A stretch of DNA of 16,550 nt from an uncultured Collinsella sp. (GTDB lineage: Bacteria; Actinomycetota; Coriobacteriia; Coriobacteriales; Coriobacteriaceae): positions 1 through 16,550 of the forward strand of contig URBP01000049.1 in NCBI GenBank assembly GCA_900546105.1, read 5' to 3'. Below, piece by piece: positions 14,206 through 16,550 of this stretch (position 1 is its first letter; the number at the start of each line of letters is the position of its first letter). The notes under the pieces are model-generated. The model had not been told where the DNA came from, made no database searches, and saw nothing but the letters and a program-made list of their open reading frames with translations. Made by a program: the position numbers and the translations under genes.

Positions 14206-14231
14206 GCACATACGCGGCGGGATGGTAATAT
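14204..14231 (+). promoter_or_regulatory. Weak candidate promoter for alaS
   Basis: TTGCAC (14204-14209) and TAATAT (14226-14231) are spaced 16 bp apart and lie 47 bp upstream of the alaS start, with GAGGAG (14263-14268) as ribosome-binding site. The -35 box overlaps the last T of the preceding terminator. No T-box leader is visible before alaS. Confidence 0.35.
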
Positions 14232-14277
14232 CGTTACGTTTGAACTGTTTCGATGTGAAACCGAGGAGATTCCCTCT

Positions 14278-16550
<2,273 letters not shown>

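Overview
The window looks like a core-genome segment of a high-GC anaerobic actinobacterium of the class Coriobacteriia, most probably Collinsella or a close relative. This is inferred from protein style, GC-rich codon use (GAC, GTC, GCC, CTC, CGC dominate), the gene order and a transcriptional isoleucine T-box leader before ileS. No taxonomic search could be run. Nearly all genes are on the + strand; only the first gene is on the - strand.

Layout. 1-122 is a gene-free edge with two hairpins, the second being one copy of a dispersed palindromic repeat. 123-1205 (-) encodes an iron-containing alcohol dehydrogenase related to glycerol dehydrogenase. About 140 bp of divergent promoter region follow, then an isoleucine T-box riboswitch (about 1347-1648) controlling ileS (1692-4493). 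A strongly structured intergenic element (4494-4633) separates ileS from lspA (signal peptidase II), which is translationally coupled to an RluA/RluD-type pseudouridine synthase whose 3' end appears frameshifted at about 6197-6205. Next come a GT2-type membrane glycosyltransferase, a second copy of the dispersed repeat, a small A24 prepilin peptidase, an HD-domain dGTPase-like protein, and the AAA+ replication-recombination factor RarA. A tight operon (10993-14125) then encodes a DUF948-like membrane coiled-coil protein, a degenerate RsbW-type anti-sigma protein, a SigB/SigF/SigG-type sigma factor and an AI-2E/PerM-family membrane protein, closed by a clear intrinsic terminator. Last is alaS, which runs off the right edge.

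The most striking observation is in alaS. Between the class II motif 3 and the conserved RIIADHSRAV segment, the otherwise normal alanyl-tRNA synthetase carries about 30 extra residues (about 272-304). These read like the start of the C-terminal half of carbamoyl-phosphate synthase large subunit (CarB), with the signature GPNRIGQGIEFDYC. The reading frame is intact on both sides, so this looks like an in-frame CarB-derived insertion into a housekeeping tRNA synthetase.

Other points worth attention are the paired palindromic repeats located just 3' of two unrelated genes, a possible multi-branched RNA after ileS, an anti-sigma protein that lacks the canonical ATP-binding motifs, the disrupted end of the pseudouridine synthase gene, and an unusually long insert in the T-box antiterminator. 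Everything else is ordinary housekeeping sequence.
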